Source: Arthrobacter crusticola (GTDB taxonomy: Bacteria > Actinomycetota > Actinomycetes > Actinomycetales > Micrococcaceae). Taken from it: DNA of 64,000 nucleotides. A program made the position numbers and the translations under genes. Below are positions 51,280 through 60,539 of the stretch, one piece after another. Under the pieces are notes generated by a model. It made no database searches and had not been told where the DNA came from. It was given only the letters and a program-made list of their open reading frames with translations. Positions within the stretch are counted from its first letter, which is position 1. Each line of letters starts with the position of its first letter. The stretch lies in the NCBI RefSeq assembly GCF_004357995.1, contig NZ_SMTK01000003.1:682001-746000 (forward strand), read 5' to 3'.

Positions 51280-52866
51280 GTGACTACACCTCCCCCCAGT
51301 CCCGAACACCGCCCGGTCCTCGTCGTCGATTACGGCGCCCAGTACGCCCAGCTGATCGCCCGGCGCGTCCGGGAGGCGGATGTGTACTCGGAGATCGTGC
51401 CCTCGAGCCTTAGCACCGAGCAGATCCTGGCCAAGAACCCGGTGGCGATCATCCTTTCGGGCGGCCCGGCAAGCGTGTACGCCGAAGGCGCCCCCAAGGT
51501 GGAGGCAGACCTGTTCGAGGCCGGTGTCCCGGTCCTGGGCATCTGCTACGGGTTCCAGGCCATGGCCGCGGCCCTCGGCGGCACCGTCGCGAAGACGGGA
51601 CTGCGCGAGTACGGGTCCACCGATGTCACCGCCGACGGGGAATCCCGCTCGATCCTCAGCGGCACCCCGGAGAACCAGAACGCGTGGATGAGCCACGGCG
51701 ACAGCGTCCAGGAGGCCCCGGCCGGGTTCGAGGTGCTCGCCAGCACCGCCGGCGCACCGGTGGCGGCCTTCGCCCATGAGGAGAAGAGCCTGTACGGGGT
51801 GCAGTGGCACCCCGAGGTGAAGCATTCCCGGTACGGCCAGCGGGTCCTCGAAAACTTCCTCTTCGAGGGTGCCGGCCTCCGACCCAACTGGACCACCGGG
51901 GACATCCTCGAGGAGCAGGTCGAGCGGATCCGTGCCCAGGTCGGGGACGCCCGCGTCATCTGCGGCCTCTCCGGCGGTGTTGATTCCGCCGTCGCCGCGG
52001 CGCTCGTGCAGCGCGCGGTGGGTGACCAGCTCACCTGCGTCTTCGTTGACCACGGGCTGCTGCGCGAAGGCGAGGCCGAACAGGTCGAACGCGACTTCGT
52101 TGCCGCGACCGGCGTCAAGCTCTACGTCGCCAACGAGCAGGAGCGCTTCCTGAAGGCGCTCGAAGGGGTTTCCGACCCCGAGACCAAGCGCAAGATCATC
52201 GGACGCGAGTTCATCCGCGCCTTCGAGGAAGCCGAGCGGGCCATCATCGCCGAGGCCGAGGCCCACGGCGAGAAGATCCGCTTCCTCGTCCAGGGAACCC
52301 TCTACCCCGACGTGGTCGAGTCCGGCGGCGGCGAGGGCGCGGCGAACATTAAGAGCCACCACAACGTCGGCGGGCTTCCCGAGGACCTCCAGTTCGAACT
52401 GGTGGAGCCGCTGCGCACCCTCTTCAAGGACGAGGTCCGCGCCGTCGGAGCTCAGCTGGGGCTGCCCGCCGAGATCGTCGGACGCCAGCCTTTCCCCGGC
52501 CCGGGGCTGGGCATCCGCATCGTCGGTGAAGTGACGCATGAACGCCTCGAGCTGCTGCGCAAGGCCGACGCCATCGCCCGCGCCGAACTGACCGCCGCGG
52601 GGCTGGACAACGAGGTGTGGCAGATGCCGGTGGTCCTGCTGGCCGATGTGCGCAGCGTGGGCGTGCAGGGCGACGGCCGCACCTACGGGCACCCGATCGT
52701 GCTGCGCCCGGTCTCCAGCGAGGATGCGATGACCGCGGACTGGTCCCGCCTGCCGTACGACCTGCTGGCCCGGATCTCAAACCGGATCACCAATGAGGTG
52801 GAGGGCGTCAACCGGGTGGTCCTCGACGTGACCAGCAAGCCGCCGGGAACCATCGAGTGGGAGTAG
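51280..52866 (+). CDS. guaA: GMP synthase (glutamine-hydrolysing)
   Basis: A 528-residue enzyme making GMP from XMP, ATP and glutamine. The class-I glutaminase domain has catalytic Cys89 in GICYGFQAM and His in VQWHPEV. The PP-loop of the synthetase domain is [14 protein letters not shown], and the C-terminal XMP-binding domain ends in [13 protein letters not shown]. Length is typical. Confidence 0.97.
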   Translation: MTTPPPSPEHRPVLVVDYGAQYAQLIARRVREADVYSEIVPSSLSTEQILAKNPVAIILSGGPASVYAEGAPKVEADLFEAGVPVLGICYGFQAMAAALGGTVAKTGLREYGSTDVTADGESRSILSGTPENQNAWMSHGDSVQEAPAGFEVLASTAGAPVAAFAHEEKSLYGVQWHPEVKHSRYGQRVLENFLFEGAGLRPNWTTGDILEEQVERIRAQVGDARVICGLSGGVDSAVAAALVQRAVGDQLTCVFVDHGLLREGEAEQVERDFVAATGVKLYVANEQERFLKALEGVSDPETKRKIIGREFIRAFEEAERAIIAEAEAHGEKIRFLVQGTLYPDVVESGGGEGAANIKSHHNVGGLPEDLQFELVEPLRTLFKDEVRAVGAQLGLPAEIVGRQPFPGPGLGIRIVGEVTHERLELLRKADAIARAELTAAGLDNEVWQMPVVLLADVRSVGVQGDGRTYGHPIVLRPVSSEDAMTADWSRLPYDLLARISNRITNEVEGVNRVVLDVTSKPPGTIEWE

Positions 52867-52948
52867 CCCCCGGCCGCTGACGGTTCCCCGGCCAGCGGAT
52901 TTCGCCGTGCGCCGCGTTGCTATGCGGCCGCTTCGGATTCATTTCGGA

Positions 52949-52954
52949 TAGCTT
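52949..52954 (+). promoter_or_regulatory. -10 hexamer TAGCTT before the helicase-like gene
   Basis: TAGCTT ends 7 nt before the ATG at 52962. A GGAAGA lies between but is too close to the start to act as a normal ribosome-binding site. Confidence 0.42.
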
Positions 52955-52961
52955 GGAAGAT

Positions 52962-55900
52962 ATGCCAATCTGGTCAAGATCAGCGCGTGACGATGCAGGG
53001 AAGAGGACAGCCGTGCCAGAGCAGGACTCCGGGGATTCGGCTGAGGATTTCCTCCTGCCCTGGCTGGATCAGCTCGGTCCACAGGTCTCCGGGGACACGC
53101 TCCTGCATTTCCGGCCCTCCGCCGGCACCAGTATCGACCTGACCCACGCACACCCCTCCGGGCTGGCCCAGCTCCTGGCCGGACGCCGGACCCGGCTCTC
53201 GACCCTGCTGCGCGACCCGGTGCAGTACAACGCGGCGAAGTCGGCGGCCCGTGCCCTGCGGGCCAAGATCTTTGAACTGGGCACCGAACGCGGCATCGAC
53301 GTCGGCCACCTCGCGGCCGGGACCGCGTCCTGGCGCACCGTCGACGACGCCGGCCGGTCGGAGACGCTCAACGCCCCGGTGCTGCTGACCGGAATGTCGC
53401 TCACCGTCCACCCCTCCCAGGACGACTACGAACTGCAGCTGACCGAGCAGGCACGCCTCAACCCGGCACTGGTGCGCCACTTCGGCGACATCCAGGGCAT
53501 CCACCTCGACACCGAGGCGCTGCCCCGGCTCGCCTACGGCACCGCCCGGTTCGATCCGCACCCGGTGCTCGACCGCCTGCGCCACCTCACCGACGGGGTC
53601 CGCGGGATCTCCGTTGAGCACCGCCTGCTCGTCTCCACCTTCGCCGACCTCGCCGACATCGTCGAGGACGAGGCCATCCAGCCCGACCACCCCGTGCTCT
53701 CCGCCCTGCTGTCGGCCGCCCGCGACGGGGCCTACGAGGTGACCGAACCCGACGCCGGGTTCAGCCCGATCGACGAGCGCGACCCGGCCGATGAACTGCT
53801 GATCCTCGACGCCGACGCCGCCCAGCAGGGCGTCCTTGACCTGATCGGCGCCGGGCATTCGGTGGCGGTCGCCACGCCGCCGGGCACCGGGCAGACCCAG
53901 ACGGCCCTCAACGCCGCCGCACTGCTGGCCGGACAGGGCCGGAGCGTCCTCGTCAGCGCCGAGCGCCGCGGAACCCTCAACGAGTTCGTACAGGACCTCG
54001 AAGCGCTCAACCTCGGCTCGCTCGTACTTCAGCTCAACGGCCAGGTCGACCCGCAGCAGCTCAAGGACAGCGTGATCCGGGCGATCGTGCGCAACGAGAA
54101 GGCCGCCGCGCCGTCGGTGGAGACCCTTCACGCAACGCTCGTGGGGCACCGGCACAAACTCCTCGAGCACGTGCGGTCCCTCCACAATGTCCGCAGCCGC
54201 TGGAACTGCTCGCCGTACCAGGCCATGCAGTCCCTCGCTGCGCTCACCGCGCTCGATCCGGCACCCTCGACCACGGTGCGCCTGAAGCGCAGCGTGCTCG
54301 ACAACATCGCCGACCGCGCCGAGCTGGCCACCCGGCTGCGGCGCGCGGCGGAGCTTGGCAGCTTCAGCAAGGCCTCGACCGAGAGCCCCTGGTTCGGGGC
54401 GCAGCTGCTCAACCGCAAGGAGACCGAGCACGCCCACGGCCTGGCCTCCGACCTCTCCCGCGACATTCCGCTGCTGCGCGCCAAGGTGCTGCGCGTCGCC
54501 GAACACTCCCACATCACCCTGGGCAGGACCTTCCGGGAGTGGGGGGAGCAGCTCGAACTGCTCGTGGCGGTCCGCGCCAGCCTCGACAAGTTCACCCCCG
54601 ATATCTTCGACCGTCCGGTGACCGACCTCATCTCGGCCACCGCCCCCTCCTCGTGGCGGCGCGAGCGTGCCATCGAGATGAGCTCGATGACCCGCTCACG
54701 GCTGCGGCGCGTCGCCAAGGAATACGTGCGTCCCGGGGTGCACATCGCCGACCTCCACTCCTCCCTGGTCGACGTCCAGGACCAGCGCACGCTGTGGACG
54801 CGGTACGCCAAGACCGAACGCCACCCCTCGGTGCCGACCGGCCTGGCCGAGATCAACACCTTCTACAAGGGCGTCCAGGGCCGGCTCGAGGAACTCAGCC
54901 GCATCCTCCGTGCCGCCCAGGGCACCCCGGATCTGCCCTCGTGCGAGCTCGACGACCTCGAGAAGCGGCTCGCGGCCCTCGCCGGGGACCGGGAAACCCT
55001 CGAGGCGCTACCGGAGCGCACCCTGCTGCTCGACGAGATGAGGGAGCACGGGCTCGGCGAACTGCTCGAGGACCTTGCGGCGCGCGAAGTGTCCGAAGAC
55101 CGGGTCGCCGACGAGCTCGAACTGGCCTGGTGGCAGTCGGCCCTCGAAGCCATGATCAGCGGGGACGACTACCTCGCCATGTCCGACGGCGCCAGCCTGC
55201 GCCGTCTGGAGGCCGAGTTCCGGCTCGCCGATACGGCCCACGTCTCCTCCGGGGCGGCCCGCCTGCGGTGGCGCCTGGCCGAGCGGTGGAACACGGCGAT
55301 CGCCGCGCACCCCGCGGACGCGGAGCGGCTGCGCACCCACCTGCGGGAGGACACCCTCACGCTCGAATCGTTCAGCGCGCTGCACCCCGACCTCACGACG
55401 GCGCTGCTCCCCGTATGGGCCGTCAGCCCCCTGATGGCGCCGATGATCCTGCCGGGCGGCGCGGCCTTCGACTCCCTGCTGCTGCTCGACGGGGAATCGG
55501 TATCGCTGCAGAGCGCCGTCCCGGTGATCGCACGCGCACGCCAGACCGCCGTCTTCGGCGACACCCGGCTGGCCGGGCCGACGCGATTCAGCATCGAAAT
55601 CCAGTCGCCCGAGCGCCCGCGCGCCGAGACCGACCCGCTGCCCAGCGCCTACGAGGAGCTGCGCGCCGTCCTGCCGGAGCGCTCCCTGACCGTGGTCTAC
55701 CGGGGAGTGGACCGCGCGCTGGGCAGCTACCTCAGCGCCACCTTCTACGAGGACCGCCTCACGCGGCTGCCGCAGGCCTCCGAGGTCTCCGGCGCCGGGC
55801 GCGGTCTGGTCGTCGAATACCTCCCCGACGGCACCGGCATGCCCAGTTCGGACCACGAGGGTGTCGAGAGCGTCTCGGCGGAGGTGAACCGGGTGGTCGA

Positions 55901-56912
55901 CCTCGTCTTCGAGCACATCCGGCACCGGCCCAGCTTCTCCCTGGCCGTCGTCACCGCCAGCCCCCGGCACGCCGCCCGGGTGGGCGAGGCGATCCGCCTG
56001 CAGATGGCGAACTTCCCGTGGGCGAACGATTTCTTTGCCCCCGGCCGGGAGTCCTTCCGGGTGGTCCCCGTTGACCGCGCCGCGGGTCTGGTCCGCGACG
56101 ACGTCATCTTCTCGCTCGGATTCGGGCGGACACCGCACGGACGGGCGCTCCACTCCTTCGGCCCGCTGTCCGGCCCGGACGGCCGCCGGAAGTTCGTGAT
56201 GGCCATGACGCGTGCCCGCCGCAGGCTGCACGTGCTCTCCTGCTTCCAGCCGGCGGACCTCGACCCCGAGCGGCTGACCGGCGGAGCGGCCGACTTCTAC
56301 GAGCTGCTCCGCAGCGAACTCGCACCTTCCAGCGCTCCGGCCAAGAAGGAGGCCCCGGACAACGCGGATCCGCTGGTCGCCGACCTCGTCGAGCGGCTGC
56401 GGGCCCGCGGTGCCGAAATTAAGGACTCCTACGACGGCGTCCTCGACATCGTGGCCACCCGCCCTCCGGCGGCGGCGGCGCCCGAGCGCGACTACCCGGT
56501 GGCGCCCCTGGCGATCGAGTCGGACGGCACCGCCCGCTACGGTGCCATGACCGTGCGCGAGCGGAGCCGGCTCCGGCCCCAGCAGCTGGAACGCATGGGC
56601 TGGCGGTACATGCCGCTGTGGACCATCGAGGTGTTCACCGACCCGGAGGGCTGCGCCGAACGGGCGGCCCGGGAGCTTGGTCTGGACCTGCTCGAAGCGA
56701 ACGAACCGCCCCGGACCCGAAGGGACGCACTGCGGATGAAGAAGAACGAAACCGACGAGGGCCGCGCCCCACGGCCGGCTGCCGCGGCGCCGGCTGCGGA
56801 GGAACCGGTGCTGCCCAAGACCGCGGCCGAGGACGATCCCCGCGCCTGGGGTGACTCCCAAAGCGACAGCGACGAGTGGCTCAAGGAACAGCGACCGCCG
56901 CACTGGAGCTGA
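52962..56912 (+). CDS. SF1 helicase-like ATPase fold with C-terminal Vsr/MTES_1575-type nuclease domain
   Basis: A 1316-residue protein. The helicase-like part has motif I as ATPPGTGQTQTA, with Gln311 in place of the Walker A Lys. Motif VI-like FVMAMTRARRRLHVLS lies near residue 1085. A long helical region (residues ~390-780) separates the two RecA halves. The last ~150 residues include GVLDIVATRPP, LAIESDGTARYGAMTVRERS and LERMGWRYMPLWTIEVFTDP, which resemble the Vsr/MTES_1575 endonuclease fold. The ATG at 52962 is chosen; the frame extends 15 codons further upstream. The role is unknown: DNA repair or defence are both possible. Confidence 0.75.
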   Translation: MPIWSRSARDDAGKRTAVPEQDSGDSAEDFLLPWLDQLGPQVSGDTLLHFRPSAGTSIDLTHAHPSGLAQLLAGRRTRLSTLLRDPVQYNAAKSAARALRAKIFELGTERGIDVGHLAAGTASWRTVDDAGRSETLNAPVLLTGMSLTVHPSQDDYELQLTEQARLNPALVRHFGDIQGIHLDTEALPRLAYGTARFDPHPVLDRLRHLTDGVRGISVEHRLLVSTFADLADIVEDEAIQPDHPVLSALLSAARDGAYEVTEPDAGFSPIDERDPADELLILDADAAQQGVLDLIGAGHSVAVATPPGTGQTQTALNAAALLAGQGRSVLVSAERRGTLNEFVQDLEALNLGSLVLQLNGQVDPQQLKDSVIRAIVRNEKAAAPSVETLHATLVGHRHKLLEHVRSLHNVRSRWNCSPYQAMQSLAALTALDPAPSTTVRLKRSVLDNIADRAELATRLRRAAELGSFSKASTESPWFGAQLLNRKETEHAHGLASDLSRDIPLLRAKVLRVAEHSHITLGRTFREWGEQLELLVAVRASLDKFTPDIFDRPVTDLISATAPSSWRRERAIEMSSMTRSRLRRVAKEYVRPGVHIADLHSSLVDVQDQRTLWTRYAKTERHPSVPTGLAEINTFYKGVQGRLEELSRILRAAQGTPDLPSCELDDLEKRLAALAGDRETLEALPERTLLLDEMREHGLGELLEDLAAREVSEDRVADELELAWWQSALEAMISGDDYLAMSDGASLRRLEAEFRLADTAHVSSGAARLRWRLAERWNTAIAAHPADAERLRTHLREDTLTLESFSALHPDLTTALLPVWAVSPLMAPMILPGGAAFDSLLLLDGESVSLQSAVPVIARARQTAVFGDTRLAGPTRFSIEIQSPERPRAETDPLPSAYEELRAVLPERSLTVVYRGVDRALGSYLSATFYEDRLTRLPQASEVSGAGRGLVVEYLPDGTGMPSSDHEGVESVSAEVNRVVDLVFEHIRHRPSFSLAVVTASPRHAARVGEAIRLQMANFPWANDFFAPGRESFRVVPVDRAAGLVRDDVIFSLGFGRTPHGRALHSFGPLSGPDGRRKFVMAMTRARRRLHVLSCFQPADLDPERLTGGAADFYELLRSELAPSSAPAKKEAPDNADPLVADLVERLRARGAEIKDSYDGVLDIVATRPPAAAAPERDYPVAPLAIESDGTARYGAMTVRERSRLRPQQLERMGWRYMPLWTIEVFTDPEGCAERAARELGLDLLEANEPPRTRRDALRMKKNETDEGRAPRPAAAAPAAEEPVLPKTAAEDDPRAWGDSQSDSDEWLKEQRPPHWS

Positions 56913-56927
56913 CCCGCACGGGAGGTA

Positions 56928-56965
56928 GGCCGGCACGCCGGCCCCGGCACGCCGGAGTTTCCGGC
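56928..56965. terminator. Tandem hairpins after the helicase-like gene
   Basis: Two stems, GGCCGGC-AC-GCCGGCC (56928-56943) and GCCGGA-GTT-TCCGGC (56951-56965), lie between convergent genes. Confidence 0.55.
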
Positions 56966-57044
56966 GCATCGGGTTTGCTCGACGCCTGTGCTGGACACGC
57001 AGGCCCCGGCACAACGGAGCCGCCCGGGCGCCGGCCCGTCTGAC

Positions 57045-57725
57045 TCAGCGTCCGGCCGTGAGGACCAGGTGGACCTGACCCGCAGTCGAGGATCCGGCAA
57101 GGGCGGCGGCATCCCCGGCGGAGGCGGCCACGACCACCAGCCCCGCCTCGGCCGGGGAGGCGGACCACGCCGACGACGAATCCTCCCCAGGCGGTGAGGT
57201 CCACAGCACCGCGAGGTTCCGGGCGATCACATCGGAGGCGGCGGCCGTCTCGTAGCCGTTGCCCGTGCTCACCACGACGTCGACCCGCTGGCCCGCTGCC
57301 ACGAGCCGGACGGTGGAGGGATCGGCCGGGCGCAGTGGCACCGCGACGGTGCCGGGCGCGGTGCCGGTGAGCAGCCCGGGGCCGACGAGCCGGGTGTCGG
57401 TGACGACGTCTCCGCGCCGCAGGGGCGCCGCGAGCCGCTGGCCGAGAAGGCCCTTCAGGTGCGCCTGTGCCCCCGGCGGGACGGCAGCGGACGGAAGGGT
57501 CAGGGTCTCAACGTCCGCTGCAGCCAGGACGGTGCCCGCCGCGAGGTCCGAGGCCGCGGCGAGGACCGGGGCACCGGGTTCGCCGCGGGGCAGGAACGCC
57601 TCGACGCAGGTGCCGGCCGCCGCGCACAGGAGCACCGCGGCCAGCAGCCGGCGGTGCCGAAGGAGGGCCCTGCGCATCCGGGGGAGGCGAAGGGCTTCGC
57701 CCGGCCGGTGCTGCGTCGAAAACAT
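57045..57725 (-). CDS. SAF-domain protein (CpaB/RcpC-like)
   Basis: A 226-residue protein with one N-terminal helix (LLAAVLLCAAAGTCVEAFL) and a SAF domain (VLAAASDLAAGTVLAAADVE, AAPLRRGDVVTDTRLVGPGL) of the kind found in Flp pilus assembly protein CpaB. The RcpC-type distal region (RPADPSTVRLVAAGQRVDVV) is present. No tad/flp genes are nearby, so a role in pili is uncertain. The ATG at 57725 follows TAGGGT by 7 nt. Confidence 0.82.
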   Translation of the reverse strand: MFSTQHRPGEALRLPRMRRALLRHRRLLAAVLLCAAAGTCVEAFLPRGEPGAPVLAAASDLAAGTVLAAADVETLTLPSAAVPPGAQAHLKGLLGQRLAAPLRRGDVVTDTRLVGPGLLTGTAPGTVAVPLRPADPSTVRLVAAGQRVDVVVSTGNGYETAAASDVIARNLAVLWTSPPGEDSSSAWSASPAEAGLVVVAASAGDAAALAGSSTAGQVHLVLTAGR

Positions 57726-57732
57726 GAAGACC

Positions 57733-57738
57733 ACCCTA
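57733..57738 (-). promoter_or_regulatory. -10 hexamer TAGGGT before the SAF gene
   Basis: On the minus strand TAGGGT ends 7 nt before the ATG at 57725, supporting that start over longer readings. Confidence 0.4.
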
Positions 57739-57804
57739 GGGGCGGCGGCATGTGCCGCCGGCCCCGGGTGGTCTATGTGGAAAAGCCCGGGATCGGCCCC
57801 GTGG

Positions 57805-58116
57805 TCAGGAAGCGGCCTTGCCCGCCGCGGGCGCGGCGGCGGTTGTTCCCGAGTCGGCCTTCTTGGCCGGTGCCTTTGCCGCGGCCGGCTTCGCATCGGA
57901 AGCGGCCGGCGTCGCCGTCAGGTCGGCGGAGGAGCGGGTGTCGCGGGAATCATTGCGGTAGAACCCGGAGCCCTTGAAGACGACGCCCACGCTGTTGAAC
58001 TTCTTGCGCAGCACGCCCGAGCAGACGGGGCATACGGTGAGCGATTCGTCGGAAAAAGCCTGCTGGATGTCGAAGGCATGGCCGCAATCCTTGCAGGCGT
58101 ACGCATAGGTAGGCAA
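57805..58116 (-). CDS. FmdB-family zinc-ribbon protein
   Basis: A 103-residue protein. The N-terminal zinc ribbon MPTYAYACKDCGHAFDIQQA with CPVCSG supplies four Cys ligands, followed by VGVVFKGSGFYRND, the FmdB signature. The C-terminal half is Ala/Lys/Pro-rich and disordered. The TTG start follows GGAGAG. FmdB proteins may be regulators; the function is not settled. Confidence 0.9.
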   Translation of the reverse strand: MPTYAYACKDCGHAFDIQQAFSDESLTVCPVCSGVLRKKFNSVGVVFKGSGFYRNDSRDTRSSADLTATPAASDAKPAAAKAPAKKADSGTTAAAPAAGKAAS

Positions 58117-58194
58117 AGGTCTCTCCTGGAATTCAAATTCTCGTGGGGCGCCCCGCCGAGGCTGATTGGCACTCTAGGGCGGCGAGTGCTAAGT

Positions 58195-58839
58195 CTACAC
58201 CGGTGCCGGGGGTGCCCCGAATCCGTGATATGCGCCCGGGGTGAACACGCCGTGCAGCGGCACGTCGTGGAGCTCGACCGGGAAGCTGCCGCCGGCGACG
58301 AACTCATCGGGGTAGACCATGCCCGCTGTGGGCACCGTGGGGCGCTCGATCGAGAGTTCGGCGAGGAACCGGTCGTAGTAGCCCCCGCCCTGGCCGAGCC
58401 GATAGCCCGCGGCGTCAACGGCGAGGCCCGGCACCAGGACCAGGTCGAGGGCGGCCAGCTGACCCAGGGGAGTACGGGTCCCTTCCGGTTCCAGCACCGG
58501 TGCGCGGGGCGACTTCACCAGCGGCACACCCGGCCACCACCTGCACCAGGAGAGCCGGTAACCGGGCTCGCAGATGGGCACGATCACCGTGTGGCCCAGG
58601 CTGGTCAAGGCATGCAGCAGCTCCTCGGTCGCCGGCTCCGGTGGTACACCCAGGTAGGCCGCAATCACGAGGTCCTCCTCCGTGCGGTTCCCGCCGGTCA
58701 GCCGAGGCAGCTCCTCCAGTACCGTCTCGGCGAGCCGCCGCGACAAGGCCTCCCGGGCCTCCGGATCCCGGGTCCGGCGCCTGGCGCGCAGGTCGGCTCT
58801 CGCCTGGATTTTAGAGGGTACCGCCGGGTCGATATTCAT
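58195..58839 (-). CDS. 5-formyltetrahydrofolate cyclo-ligase
   Basis: A 214-residue enzyme that converts 5-formyl-THF to 5,10-methenyl-THF with ATP. The key motif is RLGQGGGYYDRFLAEL, with LDLVLVPGLAVDAAGYRL before it. The ATG at 58839 is preferred to an upstream start that would overlap galU. It is divergent from galU across 55 bp. Confidence 0.93.
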   Translation of the reverse strand: MNIDPAVPSKIQARADLRARRRTRDPEAREALSRRLAETVLEELPRLTGGNRTEEDLVIAAYLGVPPEPATEELLHALTSLGHTVIVPICEPGYRLSWCRWWPGVPLVKSPRAPVLEPEGTRTPLGQLAALDLVLVPGLAVDAAGYRLGQGGGYYDRFLAELSIERPTVPTAGMVYPDEFVAGGSFPVELHDVPLHGVFTPGAYHGFGAPPAPV

Positions 58840-58882
58840 GCACCTATTGTGCACAGCTCCCGGAATGGTCCTGCGCGTTATG

Positions 58883-58888
58883 TAGTGT
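58883..58888 (+). promoter_or_regulatory. -10 hexamer TAGTGT, leaderless-type start of galU
   Basis: TAGTGT ends 6 nt before the ATG at 58895. The 55-bp gap to the divergent gene leaves no room for a long leader. Confidence 0.5.
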
Positions 58889-58894
58889 GGTCCC

Positions 58895-59797
58895 ATGACT
58901 TTGCGACCAAAAGTGAACAAGGCCGTCATTCCCGCCGCCGGCCTGGGAACCCGCTTCCTGCCGGCAACCAAGGCGATGCCCAAGGAAATGCTTCCGGTGG
59001 TGGACAAGCCCGCCATTCAGTACGTTGTGCAGGAGGCAGTCGACGCCGGGCTCCATGACGTCCTGATGATCACCGGGCGTAACAAGCGGGCGCTGGAGGA
59101 CCACTTCGATCGGGTCCCCTTCATTGAGCAGACCCTCCTTGAGAAGGGCGACCTGGAGAAGCTCGCGGCGGTCCGCCTGCCCTCGGAGCTCTGCGACATC
59201 CACTACCTGCGCCAGGGCGATCCGAAGGGCCTCGGGCACGCGGTCCTGCGCGCCAAGCAGCATGTGGGCAGTGAGCCGTTCGCGGTGCTGCTCGGTGACG
59301 ACCTGATCGATGAGCGCGACCCCCTGCTCGAGACCATGATCGAGATCCAGCAGAAGACCGGGGGGTCCGTGATTGCCCTGATCGAGGTCGATCCGGCGCA
59401 GATCAGCTCCTACGGCGCCGCGGACATTTCCGCCATCGAGGGCGAGGACTACGTCCGCGTGAACAAGCTCGTCGAGAAGCCGCCGGTGGAGGAGGCGCCC
59501 TCGAACCTCGCCGTCATCGGCCGGTATGTGCTCCACCCCCGCGTCTTCGACGTCCTTGAGACGACCGAGCCCGGCCGCGGCGGGGAAATCCAGCTGACGG
59601 ATGCGCTGCAGACCCTCGCCGCGTCCGACGGCGAGGGCTCCGGGGTCTACGGGGTTGTCTTCCGCGGCCGCCGGTACGACACCGGGGACAAGCTGAGCTA
59701 CCTCAAGGCCGTGGTCACCCTGGCCGCCGAGCGCGACGATCTTGGCCCGGACCTGCGCGTCTGGCTGAAAAACTTCAGCCAGGACATGACGGGCTAG
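58895..59797 (+). CDS. galU: UTP-glucose-1-phosphate uridylyltransferase
   Basis: A 300-residue nucleotidyltransferase that makes UDP-glucose. PAAGLGTRFLPATKAMPKEM is the nucleotide-binding signature, VDKPAIQYVVQEAVDAG and AVLLGDDLIDE follow, and VEKPPVEEAPSNLAVIGRYV is also typical. UDP-glucose feeds glycan and lipid synthesis, including possibly the glycosyltransferase at the left edge. Confidence 0.96.
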   Translation: MTLRPKVNKAVIPAAGLGTRFLPATKAMPKEMLPVVDKPAIQYVVQEAVDAGLHDVLMITGRNKRALEDHFDRVPFIEQTLLEKGDLEKLAAVRLPSELCDIHYLRQGDPKGLGHAVLRAKQHVGSEPFAVLLGDDLIDERDPLLETMIEIQQKTGGSVIALIEVDPAQISSYGAADISAIEGEDYVRVNKLVEKPPVEEAPSNLAVIGRYVLHPRVFDVLETTEPGRGGEIQLTDALQTLAASDGEGSGVYGVVFRGRRYDTGDKLSYLKAVVTLAAERDDLGPDLRVWLKNFSQDMTG

Positions 59798-59804
59798 CCC
59801 TTCC

Positions 59805-60431
59805 GTGTGGACGGAACGCGGCTGGCCGGTCTCCCTCAGCAGCGGGGATCTGACCCTCAGGCCCATCCGACACGCGGACCGGCGCGAGTGGACGGCCGTG
59901 CGGCGGCGCAATGCCACCTGGCTTGCGCCCTGGGAGGCGACCAATCCGGATCCGGGAGGCTACCTGCCGGACTACCACGAGATGGTCCGGGGGCTCAAGC
60001 GGCAGGCCCGTGCAGGCACGGGGCTTCCATTCGTCATCACCGAGCGCGCCGATGAGGGCGGCCGGGCGCCGCTGGTTGGCCAGCTGACGGTCTCAAGCAT
60101 CATCTGGGGATCAGCAATGACGGCCACCCTGGGCTACTGGGTCGATTCCCGTCGGGCAGGCCGGGGGATCGCCCCGACGGCGGTCGCGCTCGCCACCGAT
60201 TACTGCTTCAGCACGCTGGGCCTGCACCGGATGGAGATTAACATCCGGCCCGAGAACAGGGCCAGCCTGCGCGTTGTGGAGAAGCTGGGCTTCCGGGACG
60301 AAGGACTGCGTCCCCGATACCTCCATATCGCCGGACAGTGGGCCGATCACCGAAGCTTCGCCCTCACCGTCGAGGAGGTGCCGGAGGGGCTGCTTGAGCC
60401 GTGGCTGGCCCGGCAGCGGGCCGGTGGATAG
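59805..60431 (+). CDS. rimJ: GNAT-family N-acetyltransferase (RimJ-like)
   Basis: A 208-residue acetyltransferase. GDLTLRPIRHADRREWTAVR is the RimJ start, GYWVDSRRAGRGIAPTAVAL the acetyl-CoA-binding loop (motif RxGRG-like), and INIRPENRASLRVVEKLGF the family C-terminal motif. The substrate may be a ribosomal protein N-terminus, as for RimJ, but this is inferred. The GTG lies 7 nt after the galU stop. Confidence 0.88.
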   Translation: MWTERGWPVSLSSGDLTLRPIRHADRREWTAVRRRNATWLAPWEATNPDPGGYLPDYHEMVRGLKRQARAGTGLPFVITERADEGGRAPLVGQLTVSSIIWGSAMTATLGYWVDSRRAGRGIAPTAVALATDYCFSTLGLHRMEINIRPENRASLRVVEKLGFRDEGLRPRYLHIAGQWADHRSFALTVEEVPEGLLEPWLARQRAGG

Positions 60432-60527
60432 GGCAGCGCCCGGTACGGTCTGCGGCCAGTTCATCGAACGCCGCGGTGGGCTCCGACACACCCGCCCCGA
60501 ATGCGCCGCAGAGGCCCCTGCTTCTCC

Positions 60528-60533
60528 TACGTT
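60528..60533 (+). promoter_or_regulatory. -10 hexamer TACGTT, leaderless-type start of the SepX-like gene
   Basis: TACGTT ends 6 nt before the GTG at 60540; there is no Shine-Dalgarno. Confidence 0.5.
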
Positions 60534-60539
60534 TAGAAC

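Noticed and set aside
56928-56965. Repeated CCGGCACGCCGG as a mobile-element or CRISPR-like repeat
   Set aside because: Only two adjacent copies between convergent genes, each forming a hairpin; best explained as terminators.
55008-57014. 668-residue antisense frame opposite the helicase-like gene
   Set aside because: Low-complexity shadow with no motif; it would also run through the terminator hairpins at 56928-56965.
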